DNA of 64,000 nt from Amycolatopsis sp. QT-25 (GCF_029369745.1 NZ_CP120210.1:2790001-2854000); one strand, 5' to 3'. Positions 52,281 through 62,303 are shown, counted from the first letter of the stretch. The notes: generated by a model from the sequence alone, not told the origin. Program-made: numbers and translations.

Positions 52281-52547
52281 TCAGGCGTCGAGGTCGGTCG
52301 CCACCAGCTCGGCGATGGCGTCGACGGCTGCCTCGGCCCCCTCGCCTTCGGCACTGATGACGACCTCGTCGCCGTAGGCGGCGGCGAGCGTCATCAGGTT
52401 CAGCACGCTGCCGGCCGCGACCGGGTCGCCACCCGCCTTGGCGATGGACACCGCGACGGGCTGCGCCGCGGCCGCCTTGGCGACCGTCGCCGCGGGCCTG
52501 GCGTGCAGGCCCACCTTGCTGGCCACGGTGACGCGTTTCTCCGGCAT
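52281..52547 (-). CDS. ptsH: Phosphocarrier protein HPr
   Basis: ATG at 52547 gives 88 aa, standard HPr length; longer frames run into the EIIC end. The phospho-acceptor His15 sits in KVGLHARPAATV. The segment SVLNLMTLAAAYGDEVVIS aligns with the Ser46 region of HPr. It lies 40 bp after the EIIC gene and is the last gene of the leftward dasR-EIIC-ptsH operon. HPr passes phosphate from enzyme I to the EIIA encoded by the divergent operon; ptsI is not in the window. Confidence 0.95.
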   Translation of the reverse strand: MPEKRVTVASKVGLHARPAATVAKAAAAQPVAVSIAKAGGDPVAAGSVLNLMTLAAAYGDEVVISAEGEGAEAAVDAIAELVATDLDA

Positions 52548-52587
52548 GTTCGTTCCCTTTCGTGCCTTCGGTTCTGCTGAGCTGAAA

Positions 52588-53844
52588 CTACTTCGCGGGC
52601 TTCGCCGCGGTGGCCTCGAGGTCGGTCTCGATCGAGTCGTCCTCACGGCCCGGGGTGCGCAGGTTCCACTTCTTGATCACGAACCGGAAGATCACGTAGT
52701 AGAGGACCGCGTAAGCGAGGCCGATCGGGATGAGCAGCCAGACGTTGCCGCTCGCCGCCGGGAGACCGCTGTTGAGCGCGAAGTCGATCGCCCCGGCGGA
52801 GAAGCCGAAGCCGAGGTGGATGTCGAGCGCGTTCACCAGTGCCATCGACGTGCCGGTCAGGACCGCGTGGATCAGGTACAGCGGCCACGCGACGAACATG
52901 AACGAGAATTCGATCGGCTCGGTGATACCCGTCAGGAACGAGGTCAGCGCGCCGGCGATCATCACGCCGCCGACGATCTTCTTCTGGCTGGGCTTCGCGC
53001 TCTGCCAGATCGCCAGCGCGGCGGCGGGGATGGCGAACATGAAGATCGGGAAGAACCCGGTCATGAAGGTGCCGCGGGTGGGGTCGCCCTCGAAGAACTG
53101 GGTGAGGTCACCACCGTCGAAGATGAACCACACCGGCACGTTCAGCAGCTGGTGCAGACCGACCGGGATCAGCAACCGGTTCAGCACACCGTAGATGCCG
53201 CCACCGACGACCGGGGCGCCGGTGACCGCCTCTCCCGCGGCCTGGATGCCTTCGTTGACCCAGTGGAAGACCAGGCCGAAGGGCACCGCGAGGACCATCA
53301 GCACCAGGGCGGTGATGATCGGCACGAACCGGCGGCCGCCGAAGAAGGCCAGGTACGGCGGCAGCTTGACCCGGTAGAACTTCTGCCACAGCAACGCGGT
53401 GACCAGGCCGACGATCACCCCGGCCAGCACACTGTAGGACCACTTCATCGGGTTGAGCATCAAGCCCGCGGGCTTCTCGGGGTTCCAGCCCGGCAGCTCG
53501 GAGAACGGCGTGAAGACCTGGAGGACGCTGGTGAACACGAAGAAGCCGACCACGGCGGCCAGCCCGGTCGCGCCGTCGCTCTTCCGGGCGAAGCCGACGG
53601 CGATACCCACCGCGAACAGGAGCGGCAGCCAACTGAACAGCGAGTTGCCTGCCGCACCGAGAACCTCGGCTACTTTGTTCCAGCCGAGCCCGTCCTCGCC
53701 GAGCAGGTCGGGCTGACCGAACCTGTTGAGAAGCGCGGCGGCGGGCAGGGCGGCGATGGGGAGCATGAGGCTGCGGCCGAAGCGCTGAAGGCCGGCAAGT
53801 CCCTTGCCTTTGCTCTTCGCCCCCTCGGCGGTGGTGGAGCTCAT
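52588..53844 (-). CDS. PTS EIIC permease, glucose/N-acetylglucosamine type
   Basis: ATG at 53844 with GGAGGTACC upstream, overlapping the dasR-like stop by 4 bp; 418 aa. About ten membrane helices carry the EIIC motifs LMLPIAALPAAALL, FARKSDGATGLAAVVG, and GITEPIEFSFMFVAWPLYLIHA, the last being the sugar-site GITEPIEF. No EIIB domain is fused; the EIIB is encoded separately 1 kb away. The neighbouring DasR-type regulator and dre site favour N-acetylglucosamine as substrate (NagE2-like), an inference from Streptomyces. Confidence 0.9.
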   Translation of the reverse strand: MSSTTAEGAKSKGKGLAGLQRFGRSLMLPIAALPAAALLNRFGQPDLLGEDGLGWNKVAEVLGAAGNSLFSWLPLLFAVGIAVGFARKSDGATGLAAVVGFFVFTSVLQVFTPFSELPGWNPEKPAGLMLNPMKWSYSVLAGVIVGLVTALLWQKFYRVKLPPYLAFFGGRRFVPIITALVLMVLAVPFGLVFHWVNEGIQAAGEAVTGAPVVGGGIYGVLNRLLIPVGLHQLLNVPVWFIFDGGDLTQFFEGDPTRGTFMTGFFPIFMFAIPAAALAIWQSAKPSQKKIVGGVMIAGALTSFLTGITEPIEFSFMFVAWPLYLIHAVLTGTSMALVNALDIHLGFGFSAGAIDFALNSGLPAASGNVWLLIPIGLAYAVLYYVIFRFVIKKWNLRTPGREDDSIETDLEATAAKPAK

Positions 53845-54629
53845 CGGGTACCTCCGTAGTGAGGATGGTGACCGGAATCCGGGGTGTTCCGGTCCAGCTG
53901 CATGGTGACCTGGTAGTGATCGCCCCGGTACCAGGAAGTCATGTCTTCGATCGGTTCCCCGTTGACGCTGGAGACCCGGCGGAAGACAAGAAGCGGGCTG
54001 CCGGCGCGCATGCCGAGCAGCCGTGCCGTTTCGCGGTCCGCGGATTCGGCCCAGACCGTCTGCCACGCGTGGTCCGGGCGCAGGTCGTACGACTGGGCGA
54101 GTTGGACGTACAACGATCGGGTGAGATCGAGGTCGAGCAAACCGGGCATCCGGCCCGCGTGATACCAGCCGCGTTCGACCGCCAGCGGTACCCCGTCGGC
54201 ACGACGGAGCCGCACCAGCCGATGCGCCGGCGTCCCGGCGGTCAGGCCGAGGGCGTGCGCCGAGGGGGCGGGCGGGACCTCGGTGGCCGTCTTGACGACC
54301 TCCGTGGTCGGCGTCATCCCGCGACGGCGCATGTCCTCGGTGAAGGACATCAGATAAAGCTGCAATTCCATCCGCCTCGCGGCGGTGAACGTCCCCTTGC
54401 CGCGCACGCGCGACAAGAGCCCTTCCTCGACCAGCTTGCCGATCGCCGAGCGAACGGTGAGCCGCGACACCTGATAGGTCTCGGCGAGGTCACGTTCCGA
54501 GGGGATGGGGGAGCCAGGGGGTAGCTCACGCTCCACTGTGCGGCGCAGAATCTCCCGCAACTGGGCGTGCTTGGGCGTCGGTCCGTTGATCACACGGTCG
54601 GACGGCGGCAGTTGCGCCGAAGCGCTCAT
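53841..54629 (-). CDS. dasR: DasR-like GntR/HutC family regulator
   Basis: ATG at 54629, 262 aa. The GntR winged helix reads AQLREILRRTVERELPPGSPIPSERDLAETYQVSRLTVRSAIGKLVEEGLL in outline, followed by a UTRA effector domain (LQLYLMSFTEDMRRRGM to SSVNGEPIEDMTSWYRGDHYQ). Length and layout match DasR. The palindrome TGGTCTAGACC upstream (54704-54719) is the DasR consensus. DasR is released from DNA by glucosamine-6-phosphate in Streptomyces, linking GlcNAc uptake to its own expression and to chitinases. Confidence 0.82.
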   Translation of the reverse strand: MSASAQLPPSDRVINGPTPKHAQLREILRRTVERELPPGSPIPSERDLAETYQVSRLTVRSAIGKLVEEGLLSRVRGKGTFTAARRMELQLYLMSFTEDMRRRGMTPTTEVVKTATEVPPAPSAHALGLTAGTPAHRLVRLRRADGVPLAVERGWYHAGRMPGLLDLDLTRSLYVQLAQSYDLRPDHAWQTVWAESADRETARLLGMRAGSPLLVFRRVSSVNGEPIEDMTSWYRGDHYQVTMQLDRNTPDSGHHPHYGGTR

Positions 54630-54703
54630 GACGGTCACCGTCCTTTCGGGCCGGTCGGCTGGGGGAACCCGTACTCGCATCTGGTCCGGAAGATTGGTAC
54701 GTT

Positions 54704-54719
54704 CCGGTCTAGACCAATG
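54704..54719. promoter_or_regulatory. DasR binding site (dre) between the divergent PTS operons
   Basis: CCGGTCTAGACCAATG contains the perfect palindrome GGTCTAGACC (54706-54715), the core of the DasR consensus TGGTCTAGACCA. It lies 75 bp upstream of dasR and 145 bp upstream of the EIIB gene. Confidence 0.8.
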
Positions 54720-54863
54720 ATCCGATGGGGCAGGATGCTCCGTCGCACGAGCGGGTGTCAACCACCGTTACGCGTTCGTGGCCAGGGATCACGTGCGAGT
54801 CGGCGAACGGCGTAGTACAGCTGGTTCGCATGTGGGAAACCGACAGGGAACAGGGAGACCGCG

Positions 54864-55100
54864 ATGGCGGATGACAGGGCGGAAAAGATTCTCGCGGGAC
54901 TCGGCGGTGCCGAGAACGTCATCGAGGTGGAAGGGTGCATCACCCGGCTGCGGTGTGAGCTCGAAGACATGAGCCTGCTCGACGAGGCGGCGCTGAAGGC
55001 CGCCGGCGCGATGGGCGTCGTCCGCATGGGCGCGGGCGTCCAGGTGATCGTGGGGCCGGAGGCCGACACGATCGCCAGCGACATCGAGGACCTGATGTGA
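54864..55100 (+). CDS. PTS EIIB component, glucose/GlcNAc type
   Basis: The 78-aa stand-alone EIIB has the phospho-Cys25 in VEGCITRLRCEL, and the GxxG/VQVIVGPEAD region at its end. This is the GlcNAc/glucose EIIB fold. It accepts phosphate from EIIA and hands it to the sugar at EIIC. It is the first gene of the rightward operon and overlaps the EIIA gene by 4 bp (GTGA). Stand-alone EIIB and EIIC occur in actinobacterial GlcNAc systems. Confidence 0.92.
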   Translation: MADDRAEKILAGLGGAENVIEVEGCITRLRCELEDMSLLDEAALKAAGAMGVVRMGAGVQVIVGPEADTIASDIEDLM

Positions 55101-55552
55101 GTCTCGAAATCCTGAGCCCCGTGAGCGGTAGGACGACCGCTATGACCGAAGTACCCGATCCGGTCTTCGCGCAGGCGATGGTCGGCCCCGGGCTCGCGGT
55201 CATTCCTTCGGGTGGTCGGCAGGACGCGGTCGCTCCGGTGGACGGGACGGTCGTGACGCTGCACCCGCACGCTTTCGTGGTGGCCACCGAAGACGGCCGC
55301 GGGGTGCTGGTCCACCTCGGGATCGACACGGTGAAGCAGAAGGGCGAGGGGTTCGCTCTGCACGTCGTCAAGGGCGAAACCGTCCGCGCCGGGCAGCCGG
55401 TCGTGGAGTGGGACCCCGAGGCGGTCGAGGCGGCAGGCTACTCGCCGATCGTGCCGGTGGTGGCGCTGGACGCGAAGGCCGAAGTCCTTTCCGGACTGCT
55501 CACCGGCGGCGACGTCGAAGCGGGCGACGCGATCTTCACCTGGGACAGCTGA
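55097..55552 (+). CDS. crr: PTS EIIA component, glucose type (Crr-like)
   Basis: GTG at 55097 overlaps the EIIB stop; 151 aa. The phospho-His73 is in GVLVHLGIDTVK, and His58 in TLHPHAFVV is the second active-site His. The segment LSPVSGRTTAMTEVPDPVFA is the canonical N-terminus and AVAPVDGTVV the middle. It takes phosphate from HPr and passes it to EIIB. Together with EIIC and HPr this makes all GlcNAc-branch parts except enzyme I. Confidence 0.93.
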   Translation: MSLEILSPVSGRTTAMTEVPDPVFAQAMVGPGLAVIPSGGRQDAVAPVDGTVVTLHPHAFVVATEDGRGVLVHLGIDTVKQKGEGFALHVVKGETVRAGQPVVEWDPEAVEAAGYSPIVPVVALDAKAEVLSGLLTGGDVEAGDAIFTWDS

Positions 55553-55562
55553 AGCACGGGAC

Positions 55563-55607
55563 AACGGGTCCCTTTAGGACGGATTCTCTGTCCTAAAGGG
55601 ACCCGTT
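55563..55607. terminator. Bidirectional terminator (family copy G)
   Basis: AACGGGTCCCTTTAGGAC (55563-55580) pairs perfectly with 55590-55607, an 18-bp stem with a 9-nt loop, in the 63-bp gap between the convergent EIIA and Rieske genes. Confidence 0.8.
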
Positions 55608-55615
55608 CGTGTTCG

Positions 55616-56056
55616 TCAGGCCGTGACGACCTGGCCGTTCCTGACCTTGACCGCGATCGAGGGCAGCGGCTGGTCCGCCGGTCCCTTTTTGACCGCACCG
55701 GTCACGGCGTCGAAGATCGAGTTGTGGCAAGGACATTTGAGCTCGGCCCCCTCGGGGACGACCGCGCAGCCCTGATGCGTGCAGATCGCGCTGAACGCGG
55801 CCGCCGTGCCTTCGGCGGTCCTGGTGACGATGACGTCCTTGCCGTCGGCGGTCTTGGCGGCTTTGGCCTTGCCGACCTCGAGGTCGGAGAGCGCGGTCAG
55901 GGTCTCACCCGGCGCCGCGGCGGGCGGTGTGGTGGCCGAGCCGGACGGCGAGGTTTCGCTTCCGCAGGCCGTGAGGGCCACGGCACCGACGGCCGCGCCG
56001 GCGACGGCGGCCCCGGTGGTCAGGACGGTGCGGCGGGAGTGGAGTTCGGCAGTCAT
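55616..56056 (-). CDS. Rieske [2Fe-2S] protein with Tat/lipoprotein signal
   Basis: ATG at 56056 gives 146 aa. The N-terminus has a Tat-type Arg pair (SRRTVLTTGAAV) and a lipobox-like TACG at about residue 31. The Rieske cluster motifs are ICTHQGCAVV (Cys, His) and CPCHNSIFD (Cys, His), the four ligands of a high-potential [2Fe-2S] centre. A Ser/Pro/Thr spacer lies between signal and domain. It is an extracytoplasmic electron carrier; the partner is unknown. It is divergent from the membrane protein/sigma operon. Confidence 0.88.
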   Translation of the reverse strand: MTAELHSRRTVLTTGAAVAGAAVGAVALTACGSETSPSGSATTPPAAAPGETLTALSDLEVGKAKAAKTADGKDVIVTRTAEGTAAAFSAICTHQGCAVVPEGAELKCPCHNSIFDAVTGAVKKGPADQPLPSIAVKVRNGQVVTA

Positions 56057-56117
56057 GCCCCTACACACGGTCCAGGCGGCCATCCGGTTCAATCTCGGCG
56101 TCAGCCGGGGACCGAAG

Positions 56118-56145
56118 TGAACCGAAAGACCCGATTTTCCGTGTA
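56118..56145 (+). promoter_or_regulatory. Candidate ECF promoter of the sigma/anti-sigma operon
   Basis: TGAACC (56118-56123) and CGTGTA (56140-56145) are spaced by 16 bp, similar to the SigL-type pattern TGAACC...CGT described in mycobacteria. It lies 42 bp upstream of the first gene of the operon, suggesting that the sigma factor drives its own transcription. Confidence 0.4.
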
Positions 56146-56186
56146 AAGGCATAGGGGAACCGAACACGCGGAAAAGGGATACGGAC

Positions 56187-56555
56187 ATGATCCGGTGGTT
56201 GTCGCGGGCGGTCGTGGCGGCGGGCCTGCTCGGCTCCGCATGGGTGCACTACGTCGTCTGGCAGGACTGGGCGTCGGAAACGGCCGTGGTCGGCCCGCTC
56301 TTCCTGGTGAACGTCGTGGCGGGCGTGGTCATCGCGGTCGCCGTCCTGGTCTGGCACCACCGGCTGCCCGCGCTCGCGGCGATCGGTTTCGGCCTGGCCA
56401 CGCTGGGCGCGTACGTGCTCTCGCTGACCACGGGGTTCTTCGGCGTCTCGGAACGCTTCACCACCCAGGCCGAGCTCTGGGGCTTGATCACCGAAGTGGT
56501 GTGCGTGGTCTTCGCCCTCCCGTTGCTCTTCGACCGCGAAAGCACGGATCGGTGA
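56187..56555 (+). CDS. Small four-helix membrane protein at the head of the sigma operon
   Basis: ATG at 56187 gives 122 aa with about four helices: SRAVVAAGLLGSAWVHYVVW, LFLVNVVAGVVIAVAVLVW, LAAIGFGLATLGAYVLSLTTGFF and WGLITEVVCVVFALPLLF. A Trp/His pair (WVHYVVWQDW) near the first helix end is notable. The family is not recognised. It overlaps the sigma gene by 4 bp (GTGA), so it belongs to the same regulatory unit; a stress-sensing or transport role is possible. Confidence 0.75.
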   Translation: MIRWLSRAVVAAGLLGSAWVHYVVWQDWASETAVVGPLFLVNVVAGVVIAVAVLVWHHRLPALAAIGFGLATLGAYVLSLTTGFFGVSERFTTQAELWGLITEVVCVVFALPLLFDRESTDR

Positions 56556-57064
56556 AGGAATTCGCGGAGGACCGGCTCATGCGGACTCTGCACGACGAGC
56601 ACGCGGCGGCGCTCTGGTCCTACGCGCTGCACCTCACCGGCGGAGACCGCGTCCGCGCGGAGGACGTCGTCCAGGAGACGTTGCTGCGGGCCTGGCGCAA
56701 CGCCAAGGTGCTCGACCAGTCGGAGGGATCGGCGCGCGGCTGGCTGTTCACCGTCGCGCGGCGGATCGCCATCGACGACTGGCGCGCTGCCGAGGCGCAT
56801 CCGGAGGTGATGACCGGTCGACCACCCGAAACGGTGGTCACGGACGGCACCGAACGGGCCGTTCAGGGCTGGCTGGTCGCCGAAGCCCTCGGCGAGCTCT
56901 CGCCGAGACACCGGGACGTCCTCGTCCTGTGTTATTTCCAGGGGTATTCCGTCGCCGACGCGGCGAAGCGGCTGGGTGTGGCCGAAGGGACCATCAAGTC
57001 GCGGACGCATTACGCGTTGCGGGCGTTGCGGCTGATCTTGGAGGAAAGAGGGGTGACTCGATGA
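56552..57064 (+). CDS. ECF-type sigma factor (SigL-like)
   Basis: GTG at 56552 overlaps the previous stop; 170 aa. An ATG 9 codons later is an alternative. Region 2 shows LWSYALHLTGGDRVRAEDVVQETLLRAWRN in outline, and region 4 shows LSPRHRDVLVLCYFQGYSVADAAKRLGVAEGTIKSRTHYAL in outline. It is followed by a zinc anti-sigma gene with a 4-bp overlap, the classical ECF pair. Layout resembles sigL-rslA of mycobacteria (established for that family; identity here is inference). Confidence 0.9.
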   Translation: MKEFAEDRLMRTLHDEHAAALWSYALHLTGGDRVRAEDVVQETLLRAWRNAKVLDQSEGSARGWLFTVARRIAIDDWRAAEAHPEVMTGRPPETVVTDGTERAVQGWLVAEALGELSPRHRDVLVLCYFQGYSVADAAKRLGVAEGTIKSRTHYALRALRLILEERGVTR

Positions 57065-57690
57065 CCGACCCCTTCGCCACCTACGACGCGGCCTACGTGC
57101 TCGGAGCGTTGTCCCCGGAAGACCGGTTCGCCTACGAGAAGCACCTTCGCGTCTGCGGCCGGTGCGCCGCGTCCGTGCGCGAGCTGGCCGGAATCCCCGG
57201 CCTGCTCGCCCAGGCGGGCGCCCCCGCGCTGCTGGAAGACGAACCGGCGCCCTCGCCGGACCTGCTGCCGACCGTGCTCGAACGGGTCCACCGGGGAAGG
57301 CGAATCCAACGGGCCGTCACCACCACCGCGGCCGGGCTGGCGCTCGCCGCCGGTGTCGCGCTCGTGGTCGTCCTGACCGGGCCGGTCGCGACGGCGGGCG
57401 ACCCGATGACCCCGCTCGGCGACCACCCGGTGACCGCCGAGGTCGCCATGTCCGCCACCGACACCGGCACGAAGGTCGACATGACGTGCAGCTACGGCGG
57501 CAATCGCACCGGTGACTACGTCCTGGTCGCCGTCGGTGCCGACGGCGGCACCAGCGAGCTGGCGTCCTGGCGCGCGATGCCGAAGGACACCGCGCACATC
57601 GTGGTCGGCACCGCGCTGCGCACCGGCGACATCAAGGCGCTGGAGATCCGCACGCCCTCGGGTCTCCCGCTGCTGCGGATGACCCCCTGA
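57061..57690 (+). CDS. Membrane anti-sigma factor with zinc-binding motif
   Basis: ATG at 57061 overlaps the sigma stop; 209 aa. The cytoplasmic N-terminus has the zinc-associated anti-sigma motif His28-x3-Cys32-x2-Cys35 (KHLRVCGRC), as in RsrA/RslA. One membrane helix follows (TTTAAGLALAAGVALVVVLTG, about 112-132), and the outer domain (about 140-209) is beta-rich, typical of RskA-like C-terminal domains. It should hold the sigma factor inactive until a redox or envelope signal. Confidence 0.9.
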   Translation: MTDPFATYDAAYVLGALSPEDRFAYEKHLRVCGRCAASVRELAGIPGLLAQAGAPALLEDEPAPSPDLLPTVLERVHRGRRIQRAVTTTAAGLALAAGVALVVVLTGPVATAGDPMTPLGDHPVTAEVAMSATDTGTKVDMTCSYGGNRTGDYVLVAVGADGGTSELASWRAMPKDTAHIVVGTALRTGDIKALEIRTPSGLPLLRMTP

Positions 57691-57815
57691 TCCCGGTGTC
57701 CTGCCAGGCCTTCGGCGCCGGAGACGATGCGGATGGGGGGCTCGCTCCGAAGCTCTCACGCGCTGCCGCTCCGGTCGCCGATCGCGGTACCCGGTAGCGC
57801 GCTTCCCTCCCGGCA

Positions 57816-57882
57816 GCCCAAGTACAGGAAGGCCCCCTTCCTTGCGCCTGGGTACAGGAAGAGGGCCTTCACGTACTTGGGC
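57816..57882 (+). repeat. Palindromic element, imperfect (family copy E)
   Basis: Arms 57816-57842 and 57856-57882 pair over 27 bp with three mismatches; core GAAGGCCCCCTTCCT. Its loop region CCTTGCGCCTGGGTACAGG is the exact reverse complement of the loop of copy D at 36302, so the two are the same element in opposite orientation. The 57691-57985 gap holds nothing else recognisable. Confidence 0.75.
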
Positions 57883-57985
57883 GAACGGCCGCAGCCCACC
57901 CCCTGCCTGCCGAAAGTGCGTGAAAGTTCCTGTCACGAAAAGAAATCCTTGCCTCACCGAGCGCCACCGGCGCACTCTTGATCTT

Positions 57986-58597
57986 GTGTTCACGTCGATC
58001 GCTTTCGCCGTGGCGGGCGCCGGGTCGGCGCTCGCCACTCGCTCCTGCCTGCGCCGGGCCGGAGCACCGGTGACGGCTTGGGCGGCCGTCATCGCGGCGG
58101 TGGCGCTCGTCGCGATCTGGCTGCGGCACCAAGCGGGAGCCTGGCCGGCGTGGTGGCTGGCGGTGCCGGCCGTGCTGACCGTCTTCGCGGTTCCGCTGGC
58201 GCTCGCCGACCTGAGGTACCGTCGTCTGCCCGACATCCTGACCCTGCCCGCGTACCCGGCGCTGGCCGCCGCGCTGGCGGTCGCCGCGCACGGGGGAGGG
58301 GCGGCCATCGCGTGGCGGGCCGCGCTGGGCGCGCTGGTCTTCGGTGGGGCGCACGCCCTCGTCCACGCCCTGTCTCCGCGTTCGCTCGGCGCCGGGGACG
58401 TGAAGCTCGCCGGGAGTCTCGGCGCGGTCCTCGCCGCGACGGGGTGGCCGTCGGTCGTGCTCGGCGCCGTTGCCGCGGCGCTCCTGAGCGTGGCGCTCGC
58501 GGTGGGCGGCCCCCGGCATCCCACGGTGCCGCACGGGCCCGGCCTCCTGGTCGCGGCGTGGGCGCTCGCCGTCTTCGCCGGACCCGGTCCGGGATAG
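57986..58597 (+). CDS. A24-type prepilin leader peptidase (short form)
   Basis: GTG at 57986 gives 203 aa, all within the membrane. The aspartyl protease residues are [13 protein letters not shown] (first Asp with RRLPD) and [14 protein letters not shown] (GxGD, second Asp). The N-methylation/zinc domain of long TadV/PilD enzymes is absent, as usual in actinobacteria. It processes prepilin-like signal peptides, for example Flp/Tad pilins, though no pilin gene is in the window. It precedes aroC, the same order as in mycobacteria. Confidence 0.85.
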   Translation: MFTSIAFAVAGAGSALATRSCLRRAGAPVTAWAAVIAAVALVAIWLRHQAGAWPAWWLAVPAVLTVFAVPLALADLRYRRLPDILTLPAYPALAAALAVAAHGGGAAIAWRAALGALVFGGAHALVHALSPRSLGAGDVKLAGSLGAVLAATGWPSVVLGAVAAALLSVALAVGGPRHPTVPHGPGLLVAAWALAVFAGPGPG

Positions 58598-58644
58598 CCC
58601 GGCCTGTACCCGGACAGAGAGGAGGTTGTGACAGGATCTGTCAG

Positions 58645-59832
58645 GTGTTGCGCTGGATAACCGCAGGGGAATCGCACGGACCCGCCCTCGCCGCCATCCT
58701 GGAAGGGATGCCCGCCGGGGTCGAGGTCACCACCGCCGAAGTGGGCGAGCAGCTCGCGCGCCGGAGGCTCGGCTTCGGCCGCAGCCCCCGGATGGGCTTC
58801 GAGACCGATCACATCGAGTTCACCGGCGGCGTCCGGCACGGGCTCACCCAGGGCGGCCCCGTCGCGGTCCAGATCGAGAACGCCGAGTGGCCCAAGTGGG
58901 AGAAGGTCATGTCGGCCGACCCCGTGCCCGCCGAGGAGCTGGAGGGTCTGGCGCGCAACGAGCCGCTGACGCGTCCCCGGCCCGGCCACGCGGACCTGCC
59001 GGGGATGCAGAAGTACGGCTTCCCCGAGGCCCGTCCGGTGCTGGAGCGCGCGAGTGCCCGCGAGACGGCGTCCCGCACGGCGCTCGGCACGGTGGCCCGC
59101 GCGTACCTCAAGCAGCTGCTCGGGGTCGAGATCCTCAGCCACGTCGTGTCCATCGGTGGGGCCTCGGCGCCCGAAGGCCCGCTGCCGGTGCCGTCGGACC
59201 TGCCCGCCATCGACGAGAGCCCGGTCCGCGCCTTCGGCCAGGAGGGGACCGACGCGATGGTTTCCGAGGTCGACGCCGTGAGGAAGGCGGGTGACACCGT
59301 CGGCGGCGTGATCGAGGTGATCGCCTACGGCCTGCCGCCGGGCCTCGGCTCGCACGTGCACTGGGACCGCAGGCTCGACGCCCGGCTCGCCGGCGCGCTC
59401 ATGGGCGTCCAGGCGATGAAGGGCGTGGAGGTCGGCGACGGCTTCACCACGGCCCGGCGCTGGGGCAGCCAGGCCCACGACGAGATCGACCGCGGCACCG
59501 GTCCGGTCGGGGTGACCCGCCGGTCCAACCGCGCGGGCGGACTCGAGGGTGGCATCACCAATGGCGAGCCGCTGCGCGTGCGGGTCGCCATGAAGCCGAT
59601 TTCGACCGTTCCCAAAGCACTGTCCACCGTGGATGTCACCACCGGCGAACCCGCGGTGGCCATCCACCAGCGTTCCGACGTCTGCGCGGTACCCCGGGCG
59701 GGGGTCGTGCTGGAGTCGGTGGTCGCGCTGGTGCTCGCGGACGCCGCGCTGGAGAAGTTCGGCGGCGACTCGCTGGCCGAGGGCAAGCGCAACGCCGAGG
59801 CCTACCTGAAGGCGCTCGAGGAGCGCTGGTGA
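58645..59832 (+). CDS. aroC: Chorismate synthase
   Basis: GTG at 58645 gives [20 protein letters not shown], 395 aa. FMN/EPSP-binding signatures: GESHGPAL, the His and Arg of [40 protein letters not shown] and QAHDEIDRG. It makes chorismate from EPSP, the last step of the shikimate pathway. Its stop overlaps aroK by 4 bp (GTGA), so aroC-aroK form one unit with aroB and aroQ downstream. Confidence 0.96.
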   Translation: MLRWITAGESHGPALAAILEGMPAGVEVTTAEVGEQLARRRLGFGRSPRMGFETDHIEFTGGVRHGLTQGGPVAVQIENAEWPKWEKVMSADPVPAEELEGLARNEPLTRPRPGHADLPGMQKYGFPEARPVLERASARETASRTALGTVARAYLKQLLGVEILSHVVSIGGASAPEGPLPVPSDLPAIDESPVRAFGQEGTDAMVSEVDAVRKAGDTVGGVIEVIAYGLPPGLGSHVHWDRRLDARLAGALMGVQAMKGVEVGDGFTTARRWGSQAHDEIDRGTGPVGVTRRSNRAGGLEGGITNGEPLRVRVAMKPISTVPKALSTVDVTTGEPAVAIHQRSDVCAVPRAGVVLESVVALVLADAALEKFGGDSLAEGKRNAEAYLKALEERW

Positions 59833-60349
59833 CTCCTCGCGCGGTGATCATCGGACCGCCGGGCTCGGGCAAGAGCACGGTCGGCCCGGCGCTCGCCGCC
59901 CGGCTCGGCCTGGCCTTCCGCGACACCGACGACGACATCGTCGCGAGCGCGGGCAAGCCCATCACCGACATCTTCGCCGAGGAGGGCGAGCCCGCCTTCC
60001 GCGTGCTGGAGGAAGAGATGGTCGCGCAGGCGCTGGCCGAACACGACGGCGTCCTCTCCCTGGGCGGGGGAGCGCCGATCACCCCGGGTACGCGTGAGCG
60101 GCTGGCGGGGCACACCGTGGTCTTCCTCAACGTCGGGATGGCCGCGGGCGTCCAGCGCGCCGGGCTCTCGACCGCGCGTCCGCTGCTGGCGGGGGTGAAC
60201 CCCCGTGCCACGTACAAGACGCTCCTCGACGCACGCCTGCCGGTGTACCGCGAAGTCGCCACGATCGAGATCGACACCGACCGGCTGACCGCCGACGAGG
60301 TCGTCGAGGCCGCCGTCATCGGGTTGACCGAGATCAGCAAGGACCGGGC

Positions 60350-60353
<4 letters not shown>
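59829..60353 (+). CDS. aroK: Shikimate kinase
   Basis: GTG at 59829 overlaps aroC; 174 aa. P-loop [13 protein letters not shown], shikimate-binding [13 protein letters not shown] (Asp of DxD), FRVLEEEMV and the glycine-rich LSLGGGAPI are all present, with the lid RPLLAG and ATP-stacking Arg YREVAT. It phosphorylates shikimate. Its 3' end overlaps the next lipoprotein gene by 4 bp. Confidence 0.96.

Positions 60354-62299
<1,946 letters not shown>

Positions 62300-62303
<4 letters not shown>

Noticed and set aside
57010..59667. 885-codon minus-strand frame opposite anti-sigma, prepilin peptidase and aroC
   Set aside because: It spans three well-supported plus-strand genes and their intergenic gaps, which no real gene would do.
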